Numbered from the stretch's first letter, positions 42,391 to 52,528 are shown. The stretch is DNA of 64,000 nt from Halorussus gelatinilyticus (GCF_023238445.1 NZ_CP096658.1:1364001-1428000), one strand, 5' to 3'. Made by a program: numbers and translations. Notes: generated by a model from the sequence alone, not told the origin.

Positions 42391-43212
42391 TCAGAGTGCT
42401 TTGTTGATATTGTGAGTGAGGCAGCCGACAGCGAGTTCACGGAACTGCTTCCACCAGTGTCGTGAGCGGACGAATGCGCCATATTTCCGTTTAATGCGAG
42501 AGTTCACCGTCTCGTTCTGACTACGTTGACCGTAGAGATCGGCATTCAGCCGAGCGTTCCACGCCTTGTGGAGCGACGAAAACTCTCGGTGCTTGATGAG
42601 GGGACGAACACCAGTTTCACGGGCTAACGCGCGAATCTTCTGGTCGTCGTATCCCTTGTCGCCGAGGAGAACTGCTACTTCACCGACATTCCGCTTGATG
42701 AGCGACGGTGCGATTTTCGTGTCGTGTTTTCTGGTCGTCGTTACGTGCAAATCGAGGATGGCATTCGCTCTCGTGTCCACGAGAAGTGTGACCTTCAACT
42801 GCTGAATCGTCAACTCAGCTCGCTTCGTGTAGTGTTTTGAGGCGTGACTCCGGTCAAAGCCAGAGGCATCAATCCCGACGACACCGTTCGTCGGGAGGAG
42901 TGTAACCGAGAGGTTGAGCAGGACGCGCCAAACCGTCATATCGAGCCGATTGAACACCTTACACAACGTCGAAGGGGAGGGGAGTTCCTTGAGGCCAATC
43001 GCTCTCCGAATCCGAGGCATCTCGATGAGTTCGTCAAGAAGCGTCCGGTACGTCGTATTCTTCCGCACCTTGAGACAGAGGAGGACGATGTGTTGATGAA
43101 GTGTGTACCGCCGTTTTGAGAACTTTGAGGAGTAACGAGCGACAGCTCGCCGAGCCATGTGCATCGCTTGCTCAACGAACCGGAACAACCGCGACTTCGG
43201 GAGGGCCTGCAT
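42391..43212 (-). CDS. IS5-family transposase
   Basis: A 273-residue DDE transposase. The catalytic triad is visible as Asp115 (GIDASGFD), Asp185 (LGDKGYDD) and Glu234 (NETVNSRIKRKYG), with the IS5-type Y-(2)-R-(3)-E-like signature around ETVNSRIKRKYG. The N-terminal third is helical and basic for DNA binding. It begins 52 bp inside the right inverted repeat, reads leftward and is intact. Confidence 0.93.
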   Translation of the reverse strand: MQALPKSRLFRFVEQAMHMARRAVARYSSKFSKRRYTLHQHIVLLCLKVRKNTTYRTLLDELIEMPRIRRAIGLKELPSPSTLCKVFNRLDMTVWRVLLNLSVTLLPTNGVVGIDASGFDRSHASKHYTKRAELTIQQLKVTLLVDTRANAILDLHVTTTRKHDTKIAPSLIKRNVGEVAVLLGDKGYDDQKIRALARETGVRPLIKHREFSSLHKAWNARLNADLYGQRSQNETVNSRIKRKYGAFVRSRHWWKQFRELAVGCLTHNINKAL

Positions 43213-43247
43213 TCAGTCAAACTACCGGGTGAAACTGTAACGCTCCG

Positions 43248-43264
43248 AGGATTTCAATAGAGCC
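43248..43264 (-). repeat. Right terminal inverted repeat of the IS
   Basis: AGGATTTCAATAGAGCC, complementary to the left end with a single mismatch, lies 36 bp outside the transposase start. Confidence 0.9.
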
Positions 43265-43272
43265 AAACTGCT
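43265..43272. repeat. Right target-site duplication of the IS element
   Basis: AAACTGCT, identical to 41807-41814. Removing the element and one copy restores a continuous intergenic sequence between the NhaC-type gene and the propeller gene. Confidence 0.9.
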
Positions 43273-43392
43273 ATAGCGGTTCGTAGCAATCGGGATACTC
43301 GTTTAGAAAAACCGATATAGCGTCGAGCGCCGACGCTCTCCGTTCCGCGCTCGGAGAAAAATACATGTGAACTCGCCGAGACGCCCGAGACG

Positions 43393-45495
43393 ATGAAGCG
43401 GTCGCCGACCAGACGGACGTTCCTCGCCGCCGCGAGCGGACTCGCCGCAGTCGCCGGGTCCGGCCGCGCCGCGTCGCTCGACGCGGCGCGGCCCGCGGGT
43501 CTCGGTGACGTCTCGCTCGGGAACGCGATCGACGCGGTGCCCGACCACCCGCTCGCGCCGACGGCCGACGTCGAGTGGTCCGTCGAGACCGACGGCGAGC
43601 GCCCGCTGGTGAGGCGGTCGGCGGCAGACGAGACCATCTACGTCGGGACGCCGACCGGCGTCTCCGCGTTCGCGCCGGACGGCACCGAACGCTGGCGTCG
43701 CTCGGTGGCGAGCGTCGACTCGGACTGGCCGGTCCCGGTGTACCCCGGCGACGGCGCTGTCTACGTCGAAGGGAAGGCCGGACTCCGCGCGTTCGACGCC
43801 GAGGACGGCGACGCAAAGTGGCACTACTCCGGCGACTCCGGCGTCGCGACGGGTCACGTGGACGTATCGCTGGTGACTCCCGAGACGGTCTTCCTCTCGG
43901 AGAACGGCGTCACGGCGCTCGCGGCGGCCGACGGCGAGGAACGGTGGCGGTTCGAACCGGACGACCCGTTCTGGGTTCGCCCAAAGTTCGACGGCGGCAC
44001 CGTCTTCGCCGGGACGATTCGGGGCCACCTCTACGCGCTCGACGCCGCCGACGGGAGTTTGCGCTGGCACGCCGACCGGTCGGCCGACGGTCCCCCGCGC
44101 TTCTTGGTCGCGGGCGTGACCGACGAGACGGTCCTCGCGTGGGACGGCGAGGCCGGGGAACTGTACGGCTTCGACCGGGACGACGGGGCGCTCGCGTGGC
44201 GGTTCGACCCGACGACCGACTCGACCGGCTTTCCGGGCGTCGTACTGGACCGCACGGCGTACCTCGGCGACGGGCGACTCGTCCGCGCGATTTCGACCGA
44301 CGGCGGCACCGAGCGCTGGCGATACGACGCCGGCGAGAACGTCGTCGGCTGGCCGCGGTTCGACGGCCGGGCCGGGTACTTCGGCACGGCCGGCGGCGTC
44401 CACGCCGTCTCGACCGACGACGGGACTCGCCGGTGGACGTTCTCGACCGGCGCGGACGCGCCGGCCTACGTCGCCGGCGTCGCGGACGGGACGGTCGTCG
44501 CGGCCAGCGAGGGCGACGCCGTCTACGGACTCGACGCCGAACGCGGCCGCCTCCGCTGGCGTTTCGGCTACACTGGCGACCCGCGGTGGTTCCCGCAAGT
44601 CGCCGAGGATGCGGTCTACGTCGCCACCGGAGCGGGCACCGTCTACGGCCTGTCGCCGCCCGACTCGACGCCGCTCTACGACGCCTACCGGACGGTCGCC
44701 TCGCCCCTCGGTCTCGGGGTCGGCGGCCTGTTCGCCGCCGCAGTCTCGGTCGCGGCGTACCGCCACCGGGAGCGCCGAAGGCGGACGCGCGACGAGGCAG
44801 ACGCGACCGACGAGACCGCCGACCGCTCGCTCGCGGACTACGACCTCGGCGAAGCGGTCGCCGAGTCGGACAGCGTCGCCGGGTTCGACCGCACCGCGGT
44901 CCTGACCGCCCGAAACCCGGCGGACGAACCGGTCGCGGTGATGCGTTTCGAGGCGGACGCGCTCCCCGACGCGGCGTTCGCCGGCGCGGTCGAGACGTGG
45001 GCCGACCTCGACGTCCGGGGCGTCCTCGCAGTCCGGGCGTGGGATAGCGACCCGGTGCCGTGGGTCGCCACCGACCCGGTGGACGCCACGCTCGCGGACC
45101 GCGCGGCCGACCTCTCGACGCCGGACCTCGCTCACGCGCTCGCGGACGCCGCCGAGGCGGTCCACCGCGCCCATCGCGCCGGCGTCCTCCACGGCGCGCT
45201 CTCGGCCGAGACGGTCTGGCTCGCCGACGGCGAGGTCCGGGTCGGCGGGTGGGGACTCGCCGCGGCGCGCCGCGGCGAGTCCGGGGACGGTGAGACGGGA
45301 GCGAGCGAATCCGGGGCTGGCGAGCCGGAGAACTCGGCCGGAGCGTCGCCGGAGCCGGACGTCTCCCGCCTCGCCGAAATCGCCGACGAACTGCTACCGG
45401 ACGACGTGCTGACCGACGATTCGGGGAATCTACTCGACGGTCGGGACTCCGCGCTCGAACTCGCCGACGCGCTTCGCTGGGCCGTGCGGGAGTGA
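43393..45495 (+). CDS. Tat-exported PQQ-type beta-propeller fused to a cytoplasmic pseudokinase-like domain
   Basis: A 700-residue single-pass protein. N-terminus [16 protein letters not shown] is a Tat signal. Residues 55-430 are a PQQ-like propeller with repeated blades ([71 protein letters not shown]). A membrane helix follows (about 438-458), then an Arg-rich stop and a region like a protein kinase: VAVMRFEAD at 514-522 where VAIK has Lys (here Met517), [18 protein letters not shown] where HRD becomes HGA (600-602), and VGGWGLA where DFG becomes GWG. The catalytic residues are all replaced. It is likely a receptor-like signalling protein; the ligand is unknown. Confidence 0.78.
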   Translation: MKRSPTRRTFLAAASGLAAVAGSGRAASLDAARPAGLGDVSLGNAIDAVPDHPLAPTADVEWSVETDGERPLVRRSAADETIYVGTPTGVSAFAPDGTERWRRSVASVDSDWPVPVYPGDGAVYVEGKAGLRAFDAEDGDAKWHYSGDSGVATGHVDVSLVTPETVFLSENGVTALAAADGEERWRFEPDDPFWVRPKFDGGTVFAGTIRGHLYALDAADGSLRWHADRSADGPPRFLVAGVTDETVLAWDGEAGELYGFDRDDGALAWRFDPTTDSTGFPGVVLDRTAYLGDGRLVRAISTDGGTERWRYDAGENVVGWPRFDGRAGYFGTAGGVHAVSTDDGTRRWTFSTGADAPAYVAGVADGTVVAASEGDAVYGLDAERGRLRWRFGYTGDPRWFPQVAEDAVYVATGAGTVYGLSPPDSTPLYDAYRTVASPLGLGVGGLFAAAVSVAAYRHRERRRRTRDEADATDETADRSLADYDLGEAVAESDSVAGFDRTAVLTARNPADEPVAVMRFEADALPDAAFAGAVETWADLDVRGVLAVRAWDSDPVPWVATDPVDATLADRAADLSTPDLAHALADAAEAVHRAHRAGVLHGALSAETVWLADGEVRVGGWGLAAARRGESGDGETGASESGAGEPENSAGASPEPDVSRLAEIADELLPDDVLTDDSGNLLDGRDSALELADALRWAVRE

Positions 45496-45587
45496 ACGCC
45501 CGTTCCGAGGCCGTCCGGTCGGGTTTCAGAACGCCTCGCGCACTTCAGAAACCCATTTACCCGCCGGTCGAAAACCATCCGGTAACG

Positions 45588-47348
45588 ATGTATCTTCAGT
45601 TCCGCGACGACGTGGAGGCGGCTCTGACCTCCGCACTCGAAGCGCTCGACCTCCCGACAGACGACCTCGGCGTCGAGGACCCGCCGGAGGGCGTCGAGGC
45701 CGTACTTGCTTCCAGCGCGGCGTTCCGACTCGCGGGCGAGGTCGGCGCGCCCCCGCCGCAGGTCGCGGGCCAGCTAGCCGACGAGATAGACGCGAGCGAG
45801 TACGACCTGATTTCGGCCGCGACGGCGCAGGGTCCCTACGTCAACTTCGCGCCGAGCGACGCCTACTACGAGGGCACCGTCGAGGAGGCCCAGCGCACCG
45901 ACTTCGGCCATCTCGAACCGACCGGCGAGGAGGTCGTGGTCGAACACACCAGCGCGAACCCGACCGGCCCGGTCCACGTCGGCCGCGCCCGCAACCCCAT
46001 CGTCGGCGACGCCGTGGCGCGGGTCCTCTCGTTCGCGGGGTACAGCGTGGACCGCCACTACTACGTCAACGACGCGGGCCGCCAGATGGCCGTCTTCACG
46101 TGGGCCTACGAGACGTTCGACGAGGCGGACCTCGATTCCGACCCCGAGCGCGACAAGGACGACTACGACCTCGTGCGCTACTACCGGAAGGGCAACGACT
46201 TCCTGGAGAACGGCGACCCCGACGAGGTCGAGGAAGCCGAGGCCGAGATTCAGGACATCATGCAGGGCCTCGAAGCGGGCGACGAAGCGACCTACGAGCG
46301 CGTCCAAGAAGTGGTCGATACCGTCCTCGGCGGGATGCGCGAGACGCTGGACCGCCTGCCCGCCGAGTTCGACGAGTTCGTCAAGGAGACCCGTTTCCTC
46401 CGCGACGGGTCGGCGGACGACGTGGTGGCTCGCCTGAAGGAACTGGACGAGGCCGTCTACGAGGACGAGGCGTGGCAACTCGAACTGGACGAGTTCGGCA
46501 TCGAGAAGAACTTCGTGTTCCTGCGCTCGGACGGCACCACTCTCTACGCAACCCGCGACCTCGCCCACCACGAGTGGAAGTTCGAGGAGTACGACCGCGC
46601 CGTGACCGTCCTCGGCGAGGACCACAAGCTACAGGCCAGTCAGATGAACGCCACGCTCGACCTGCTGGGCAACGACACCGACCAGTTACAGCAGGTCATC
46701 TACTCCTACGTCAACCTCCCCGAGGGGAAGATGTCCACCCGCGCAGGCACCGGCATCGACCTCGACGACCTGCTCGACGAGGCCATCGACCGCGCCCGCG
46801 AGGAGGTCGAAACCCGACTGGACGACCGCATCCGCGACGACGACCTGACCGACGAGGACGTCGAGCGCATCGCCGAGCAGGTCGGCATCGGCGCGGTCCG
46901 CTACGACATCGTGTCCAAGCAACCCACCAAGGCCATCACCTTCGAGTGGGACCGCGCCCTCGACTTCGAGGCCCAGAGCGCGCCCTACGTCCAGTACGTC
47001 CACGCTCGCTGTTGTGGCATCTTGGACGAGGCCGGACTCCGGACGGCCCCCGACTCCTTCGACGCCTCCCTGCTCGACACGGAGGCCGAGCGCGACCTGC
47101 TGGAGGTCGTCGCGCGCTTCCCCGCCGTCATCGAGGAGGCCGCCGAAGACCTCGAACCGCACGTCGTCGCCACCTACACCCGCGAAATCGCCGAGACGTT
47201 CAACACCTTCTACCGCGAATGTCCGGTCCTGTCCGACGACGTCGACGACGACCTGCGCGACGCCCGCCTCGCACTCGTCGCGGCGTCGAAGCACGCGGTC
47301 GGCAACTCCCTGCAAGTGCTGGGCGTCGCCGCGCCCCGGTCGATGTAA
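45588..47348 (+). CDS. argS: Arginyl-tRNA synthetase
   Basis: Class I synthetase charging tRNA-Arg, 586 residues from ATG 45588. The N-terminal Arg-tRNA-synthetase domain ([16 protein letters not shown]) is followed by the HIGH motif HVGR at 130-133 ([15 protein letters not shown]), the KMSK equivalent GKMSTRAG near residue 380, and the C-terminal DALR anticodon-binding domain (with [19 protein letters not shown]). Length and domain order are normal. The frame is open upstream to 45492 but that part is not conserved sequence. Essential gene. Confidence 0.96.
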   Translation: MYLQFRDDVEAALTSALEALDLPTDDLGVEDPPEGVEAVLASSAAFRLAGEVGAPPPQVAGQLADEIDASEYDLISAATAQGPYVNFAPSDAYYEGTVEEAQRTDFGHLEPTGEEVVVEHTSANPTGPVHVGRARNPIVGDAVARVLSFAGYSVDRHYYVNDAGRQMAVFTWAYETFDEADLDSDPERDKDDYDLVRYYRKGNDFLENGDPDEVEEAEAEIQDIMQGLEAGDEATYERVQEVVDTVLGGMRETLDRLPAEFDEFVKETRFLRDGSADDVVARLKELDEAVYEDEAWQLELDEFGIEKNFVFLRSDGTTLYATRDLAHHEWKFEEYDRAVTVLGEDHKLQASQMNATLDLLGNDTDQLQQVIYSYVNLPEGKMSTRAGTGIDLDDLLDEAIDRAREEVETRLDDRIRDDDLTDEDVERIAEQVGIGAVRYDIVSKQPTKAITFEWDRALDFEAQSAPYVQYVHARCCGILDEAGLRTAPDSFDASLLDTEAERDLLEVVARFPAVIEEAAEDLEPHVVATYTREIAETFNTFYRECPVLSDDVDDDLRDARLALVAASKHAVGNSLQVLGVAAPRSM

Positions 47349-47498
47349 TCACGCCGGGAGCGCGACGCTTCCCCCGATTCCGACGCCGACCGATATCACC
47401 TGTCCACCGACGAATAGGATAGCCCCCGCGCCGACTCCCAGCGCCAGAATCACGAACAGCAGTATCCACCAGAACGGAACCGCGGTATCGTCTGCCAT
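47349..47498 (-). CDS. 49-residue single-helix membrane protein
   Basis: A 50-codon minus-strand ORF from ATG 47498 (MADDTAVPFWWILLFVILAL) to TGA at 47349, immediately after the argS stop. It contains one strong hydrophobic helix (about residues 8-30), then a Gly/Val-rich second hydrophobic segment. Small membrane proteins of this kind are common and unnamed in Haloarchaea. It lies 42 bp from the 3' end... of no other gene on its strand; the minD-type gene ends at 47541 upstream. The function is unknown. Confidence 0.55.
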   Translation of the reverse strand: MADDTAVPFWWILLFVILALGVGAGAILFVGGQVISVGVGIGGSVALPA

Positions 47499-47540
47499 GC
47501 TGATACGTTCCGCCGCGAAGCACCTTATGACTTCGCGCCG

Positions 47541-49358
47541 TCACTTGAACAACGAGCCGATGCGACCCAGCATGCCGCCCTGTTCCGATTCGTCGTCCGG
47601 CCCGTCGGCGTCGTCGGACTCGGGACTGCCCTCCGCCGACTCGTCGTCGGCCCGCGTCGCGTCCGCGATGGCGTTCTGCGCGTTCTCGTCTCGGCCGCGC
47701 GTCTCGAAGGGGACGCCCTCCTCGTCGCCGCGCTCGCTCACTGGGTCGCCGCCGTCGTCCGCGGGCGGGTCGCTCTCGGCGCTTTCGGTCGAATCCTCGC
47801 CACCGGGAGCGAGCGACTCCTCGCTTCCGAAGGGGACGCCGTCCTCGTCGCCGGGCGTGTCCTCGCTCGCGTCGGTCCCTTCCTCCGCCTCGGTCTCGCG
47901 CTCCGTCGCTTCGCTCGCCGCGCTCTCGTCGAGTGCGCCGAGCGCACCTTCGTCGCCCGCGTCGCGGGCGTTCCCACCGTCTTCGGGGGAATCGCCGCCC
48001 TCGGACGCGAAGTCGTCGCTCGCGGCGAGCGGGTCGTCTTCACCTGTGGTCAGCGGGTCGTCTTCGTCCGTGGCGAGTGGGTCGTCCCCGCTCGCGGCGA
48101 GTCGTTCGTCGCTGATGTGCTCGCTGATGAGGTCGTCCACGCTCCGGGCCTCGCCGGTCTCCGAGGCGTCGTCGGCCCCGTCGTCCGCCGCGGAATCGGC
48201 GGACCGGTCTGCGCCCGGAGAGTCGGCGGCGTCCGGCGATTCGCCGGACGCCGCCGACTCATCCGCCGACGCGCCTGCGGACTGACCTCCCGACTCGCGT
48301 CCGGACTGCCCGCCGAACAGGGCGTCGGCGTCGCCGCCGGAGGCGTCGCCGAGCGCGTCCCGGACGTTCCGCGCGGCGTCGGCGCTGAGCGGGTCCTCGG
48401 AGGCGTCTCCGTCCTGTTCGACGGGTGCGGCCGCCGGACCGGCGTCCTGTGGGTCGGCGGCGTCCTGTGGGTCGGCGTCCTGTACGTCGGCGGCATCCGA
48501 CGAGGGGGCGTCCGACGGGGCGGCGTCAGGTGCTGGCGCGTCTCTCGACCCCATCTCGAACGGTTCGGTCTCGGCGGCGTCGGCGCTCTCGTCGGTCTCG
48601 GTACTCTCGCCGGTCTCGTCGTCGGCGCTCGCGTCGAGTTCCGGGTCGGGGTCGGCCTCGCCGGTCAGCACCGCCGCGAGGTCGCGGTACGCCTGTCCGG
48701 CGGGCGCGTTGGGCGCGAACGCGGCGAGCGGTCGCCCGGCGTCGATGCCCATCGGGACCGCCTCGTCCTGCGGGACGACCGCGAGGACGTCCGTACCGAG
48801 GGTCTCTTCCACGTCGTCGGCGTTCAGAATGTCGCTGCTGCGCTGGGTCAGGACCGCGCCCCGGACCGCGGTCTCGACGCGCTCGGCGAGTTCGCCGGTC
48901 TTGGCGGTGTCTCGGACCGAGGCCACGTCGGGGGTCGCCACCAGCAGGACGGCGTCGGCCAGCGCCAGCGGAACGAGGGTGTCGTAGCTGACGCCGGCAC
49001 CCGTGTCCAGCAGGACGTAGTCGTACGCCTCGCGGAGCGAGGCCACGACGCTCTGCAAGTTCGCGGGGTCGGACTTGACGAACGCTTGGATGTCGGTCGC
49101 GCTCGGGAGGACGTCGATGTCGCCGGGCGCTCGGTAGACGGCCGCCTCGAAGTCGGCCTCGCCCGCCAGCACCTCGTGGAGCGTCGGCGTCTCTATCTCG
49201 AAGTCGAGGAAGTCGGCGAGGTTCGCCATCCCCAAGTCGGTGTCCACGACGACGACCGAATGACCCCGGTCGGCCAGCATCGCGCCGAGGTTGATGGCGG
49301 TCGTCGTCTTCCCGACACCTCCTTTGCCGCTCGCTATCGCGTATACCGTGTCGGACAT
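47541..49358 (-). CDS. minD: MinD/ParA-type ATPase with long acidic C-terminal tail
   Basis: A 605-residue protein. Residues 1-260 are a MinD domain: deviant Walker A GKGGVGKTT at 11-19, VVVVDTDLGMANL, and YVLLDTGAGVS. Residues 270-590 are an Asp/Glu/Ser/Ala-rich disordered tail with repeats such as EDDPL near 450. The last residues, GGMLGRIGSLFK, form a short amphipathic helix like the membrane-targeting end of MinD. The start is ATG 49358. Haloarchaea have several MinD paralogues; one with a C-terminal extension (MinD4) positions archaella and chemosensory arrays in Haloferax. This may be that type, by inference. Confidence 0.85.
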   Translation of the reverse strand: MSDTVYAIASGKGGVGKTTTAINLGAMLADRGHSVVVVDTDLGMANLADFLDFEIETPTLHEVLAGEADFEAAVYRAPGDIDVLPSATDIQAFVKSDPANLQSVVASLREAYDYVLLDTGAGVSYDTLVPLALADAVLLVATPDVASVRDTAKTGELAERVETAVRGAVLTQRSSDILNADDVEETLGTDVLAVVPQDEAVPMGIDAGRPLAAFAPNAPAGQAYRDLAAVLTGEADPDPELDASADDETGESTETDESADAAETEPFEMGSRDAPAPDAAPSDAPSSDAADVQDADPQDAADPQDAGPAAAPVEQDGDASEDPLSADAARNVRDALGDASGGDADALFGGQSGRESGGQSAGASADESAASGESPDAADSPGADRSADSAADDGADDASETGEARSVDDLISEHISDERLAASGDDPLATDEDDPLTTGEDDPLAASDDFASEGGDSPEDGGNARDAGDEGALGALDESAASEATERETEAEEGTDASEDTPGDEDGVPFGSEESLAPGGEDSTESAESDPPADDGGDPVSERGDEEGVPFETRGRDENAQNAIADATRADDESAEGSPESDDADGPDDESEQGGMLGRIGSLFK

Positions 49359-49485
49359 GATACTCGTTGTCCCAATCGAACCATGACACGCATATAAAGT
49401 TAGTCCGTCAGCGGCGACACTTTCGGCCCGGTTGCGTCGGGTGGCCGAAGTATTCAACCGGCTTCCGGCCCAGATTGTGACAAGA

Positions 49486-50505
49486 ATGGGGGAGACGACC
49501 GACGGCGATTCGTCCGACGAGTACACCTTTCCGCAACTCAGCAACGGTCTCGGCTCCGTGCTGAAAAATCCGTTCGAGTGGTTCTTCCTGCTGGAGAACC
49601 GGGTCGTCATCGCCGGCATGATACTAGTCGCTTTTCTTATGTTCTTCCTCGCCATCGAACTGCTCATCGGGATGGCCCACGAGCAGATGGTCCCGCTGTT
49701 CTACATCTTCAGTTCGCTCATCGGCGGGAACCTGACGCTCATCACCATCGTCCTCTCCATCAACCAACTGGTCATCTCCCAGCATCTCAACTCGCCGGGC
49801 GGTCTCCGCGAGGAGATTCAGGGCGTCAACGAGTACCGCAACTCCGTCGAGGAGACGCTGACCCGCGAGGTCGCGCCGGTCACGCCCTCGGACTTCTTGG
49901 AGATGCTCTTGGAGAGCACCCAGCAGTGCGTCGAATCGGCCGACGAGCAGACGGACGAGATTACCGACCCCGACGCCGCCGAGGCGCTGTCCGACCTCCT
50001 CGACGACACGATTCGGACCATCGAACACTCCAGACGGGTCCTCGAACGGAGCGACGTGGGCCTGTTCAACGCGCTGTCGGTCACGCTGAAGACCAACTAC
50101 TCGCAGGAAATCTACCGCGTCCGGGACCTACAGACGACCCACGAGGAGTTGCTCACCGAGGATATCGACGACCACCTCGACGAACTCGTCGTCCGCATCC
50201 AGCAGATGGACGTGGCCCGCCAGTACTTCAAGACGCTGTACCTACAGGACGAACTCGCCTACCTGTCGCGGGTGTTACTCTACGTCGGCGTCCCCGCCGA
50301 ACTCACCGCACTCACGATGTTGCTGGTGTTCGCGGCCTCGACGCAACCGATTCTCGCTCCCTCCACGCTCGCGGTGGTCGTGCCCGTCGCGATCTGCATC
50401 ACGGCGGCACCACTGGCGATTCTGTTCGCGTTCGTGATTCGAGTCTCTGTCGTCGCCCAGCGCACCGCCGCCATCACCCCGTTCACGACTTCCTCGCAGG
50501 AGTAG
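49486..50505 (+). CDS. Hypothetical four-helix membrane protein
   Basis: A 339-residue protein from ATG 49486. Two hydrophobic helices (about residues 40-62 and 70-95, ENRVVIAGMILVAFLMFFLAIELLI and PLFYIFSSLIGGNLTLITI), a long cytoplasmic helical region (about 100-260) rich in Asp/Glu with coiled-coil character, and two C-terminal helices (about 262-285 and 295-320). From memory such proteins resemble uncharacterised haloarchaeal membrane proteins. It is divergent from the minD-type gene, 127 bp apart. The function is unknown. Confidence 0.75.
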   Translation: MGETTDGDSSDEYTFPQLSNGLGSVLKNPFEWFFLLENRVVIAGMILVAFLMFFLAIELLIGMAHEQMVPLFYIFSSLIGGNLTLITIVLSINQLVISQHLNSPGGLREEIQGVNEYRNSVEETLTREVAPVTPSDFLEMLLESTQQCVESADEQTDEITDPDAAEALSDLLDDTIRTIEHSRRVLERSDVGLFNALSVTLKTNYSQEIYRVRDLQTTHEELLTEDIDDHLDELVVRIQQMDVARQYFKTLYLQDELAYLSRVLLYVGVPAELTALTMLLVFAASTQPILAPSTLAVVVPVAICITAAPLAILFAFVIRVSVVAQRTAAITPFTTSSQE

Positions 50506-50678
50506 GAGCGCGGACTCACGGCGTCGGCCGGGTCCGACGACTGAGATTGTGCTCGCGGACGCGACCCTCGCCGTTCTCCCTCGAAAGCGGCTAACCGGCC
50601 TCGTCCGCGCATCCGCGTTCGATACACGGCGAGTGTATGCAAAGGTTACTTACCCTCTGGCTAGCCTAGAACGTCCTA

Positions 50679-51920
50679 ATGAGCGAGCAGGAAGGCGAGC
50701 AGTCCGACAGGAAAAAGTACGAGTTCCAGAAGGTCATCGAGGACCTGAAAGACTACGAAGGGTCGGGGACTCAACTCGTCACTATCTACATCCCGCCGGA
50801 CAAGCAGATAAGCGACGTGGTCGCGCACGTTACCCAAGAGCACAGCGAAGCGAGCAACATCAAGTCCAAGCAGACCCGCACGAACGTCCAAGACGCGCTC
50901 ACCTCCATCAAGGACCGTCTGCGATACTACGACGTCTACCCGCCGGACAACGGCATCGTCATCTTCAGCGGTGCCATCGACTCCGGGGGCGGCCGGACAG
51001 AGATGGTCACGAAAGTCCTCGAAAATCCGCCGGACCCCGTCCAGTCGTTCCGCTACCACTGCGACTCGGCGTTCCTCACCGAACCGCTGGAGGGCATGCT
51101 GGCCGACAAGGGTCTGTACGGTCTCATCGTCCTGGACCGACGCGAGGCCAACGTCGGGTGGCTGAAGGGCAAGCGCGTCGAACCCGTCAAATCCGCCTCG
51201 TCGCTCGTGCCGGGCAAACAGCGCAAAGGTGGTCAGTCCGCCCAACGGTTCGCCCGCCTGCGCCTCGAAGCCATCGACAACTTCTATCAAGAGGTCGCCG
51301 AGATGGCCAACGACCTGTTCGTTCCGAAGCGGGGAGAACTGGACGGCGTCCTCGTCGGCGGTCCCTCACCGACCAAAGACGAGTTCCTCGACGGCGACTA
51401 CCTCCACCACGAGCTTCAGGACCAAGTCCTCGGGAAGTTCGACGTGGCCTACACCGACGAGTCGGGTCTCTACGACCTCGTCGACAACGCGGAGGACGCG
51501 CTGGCCGACGCCGAGGTGATGAAGGATAAGAACGAGATGGAGGAGTTCTTCAAACAGCTTCACGACGGCAACAAGGCGACCTACGGGTTCGAGCCGACCC
51601 GTCAGAACCTCGTCATGGGGTCGGTGGACCGCCTCCTGCTGAGCGAGGACCTCCGGAAGGACGTGGTGGTCTACGACTGCGGCGAGAAAGAGGAGTACGA
51701 GTTCATCGACCAGCGCCAAGACACGCCGAGCCACACCTGCGAGGACGGGTCGGAGGTCGAGGCCGAGGAGCGCGAGGACGCCATCGAGTTCCTGATGAAC
51801 ATCGCCGAGCAGCGCGGGACCGAGACGAAGTTCATCTCCACCGACTTCGAGAAGGGCGAGCAGTTGCAGTCGGCGTTCGGCGGCGTCGCCGGGATTCTGC
51901 GGTACTCTACTGGCGTGTAA
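50679..51920 (+). CDS. prf1: Peptide chain release factor aRF1
   Basis: The archaeal release factor recognises all three stop codons and triggers peptide release in the ribosome. The 413-residue protein has the NIKS motif at 60-63 (stop recognition) and the universal GGQ at 184-186 (GKQRKGGQSAQRF) for peptidyl-tRNA hydrolysis, with the YxCxxxF-like region between. The C-terminal domain (with VVVYDCGEKE and HTCEDGSEV) binds aRF3/ABCE1. Length and motifs are complete. Essential gene. Confidence 0.97.
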   Translation: MSEQEGEQSDRKKYEFQKVIEDLKDYEGSGTQLVTIYIPPDKQISDVVAHVTQEHSEASNIKSKQTRTNVQDALTSIKDRLRYYDVYPPDNGIVIFSGAIDSGGGRTEMVTKVLENPPDPVQSFRYHCDSAFLTEPLEGMLADKGLYGLIVLDRREANVGWLKGKRVEPVKSASSLVPGKQRKGGQSAQRFARLRLEAIDNFYQEVAEMANDLFVPKRGELDGVLVGGPSPTKDEFLDGDYLHHELQDQVLGKFDVAYTDESGLYDLVDNAEDALADAEVMKDKNEMEEFFKQLHDGNKATYGFEPTRQNLVMGSVDRLLLSEDLRKDVVVYDCGEKEEYEFIDQRQDTPSHTCEDGSEVEAEEREDAIEFLMNIAEQRGTETKFISTDFEKGEQLQSAFGGVAGILRYSTGV

Positions 51921-51931
51921 ACGCTCTCTCC

Positions 51932-52528
51932 TCACTTCTCGCGCCGGTCAAGCGACCGGAGGTGCGCGACTTTCTGCTCGTACTCTCGGACGTGGCTCGG
52001 TAACTCGTCGGGACCGAACCAGTCGAGGTCCGAAACCCCGCCGTGGGCGTCGATTTCGTCTCCGGCCAGTTCCTCCCCGCCGGCGACTCGACCGGTGAAC
52101 TCCACGACCGGAATCGGGAGGAGTTCGGGTTCGCCGAGGTCGAGTTCCATCAGTCGCGTCTGGAGGACGCCCGTCAACTCGCACTCGACGCCGGTCTCCT
52201 CGCGGGTTTCCCGGCACGCGGTCTCCGCCGGGCGCTCGCCCGACTCCCCGGCACCGCCGGGCGTCTCCCACTCGTCGCGGACCGGACTGTAGACGCAGAG
52301 CAGTCGGCCCTCGTCGTCGGTGACGGCCGCGCCCGCGGCGTACGGGTAGAACCGGTCGAAGAATTCGTCGTCGCTCTCCGGAAACGACGCCTCGTCGTCC
52401 GGGAGCGGTTCGACGGTCAGCGGCTCCAATCGGGGCACGTCGTCCCAGCGCGACTCGACGCCCGCGAAGACCTCCTCGGCGTGGGCCGCGACCTCGTCGC
52501 GGATTTCGGCGCGGCGATTGCTGTTCAT
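51932..52528 (-). CDS. NUDIX hydrolase
   Basis: A 198-residue protein. The Nudix box GxxxxxExxxxxxxREUxEExGU is present as GAGESGERPAETACRETREE and then TGVE (near residues 88-111). The N-terminal 65 residues are helical, a haloarchaeal addition, and the C-terminal part carries VSDLDWFGPDELP, as in many ADP-ribose or dNTP-cleaving members. Its substrate cannot be told from the sequence. It is convergent with prf1, 11 bp between stops. Confidence 0.87.
   Translation of the reverse strand: MNSNRRAEIRDEVAAHAEEVFAGVESRWDDVPRLEPLTVEPLPDDEASFPESDDEFFDRFYPYAAGAAVTDDEGRLLCVYSPVRDEWETPGGAGESGERPAETACRETREETGVECELTGVLQTRLMELDLGEPELLPIPVVEFTGRVAGGEELAGDEIDAHGGVSDLDWFGPDELPSHVREYEQKVAHLRSLDRREK

Larger units (their letters stand above)
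41815..43264. mobile_element. IS5-family (ISH1-group-like) insertion element with a passenger gene
   Basis: A 1450-bp element bounded by 17-bp terminal inverted repeats, GGCTCTGTTGAAATCCT on the left and its complement with one mismatch on the right, and flanked by a perfect 8-bp target duplication. It contains a DDE transposase near the right end and, between the transposase and the left repeat, a second gene for a small membrane protein. IS5 elements of this group are usually about 0.9-1.15 kb with only a transposase, so the extra gene is cargo. The intact TIRs, target duplication and open reading frame suggest recent insertion. Confidence 0.92.

Noticed and set aside
43303-45192. 629-codon open frame on the minus strand
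   Set aside because: It is antisense to the propeller-pseudokinase gene; Arg/Val-rich shadow of GC-rich codons.
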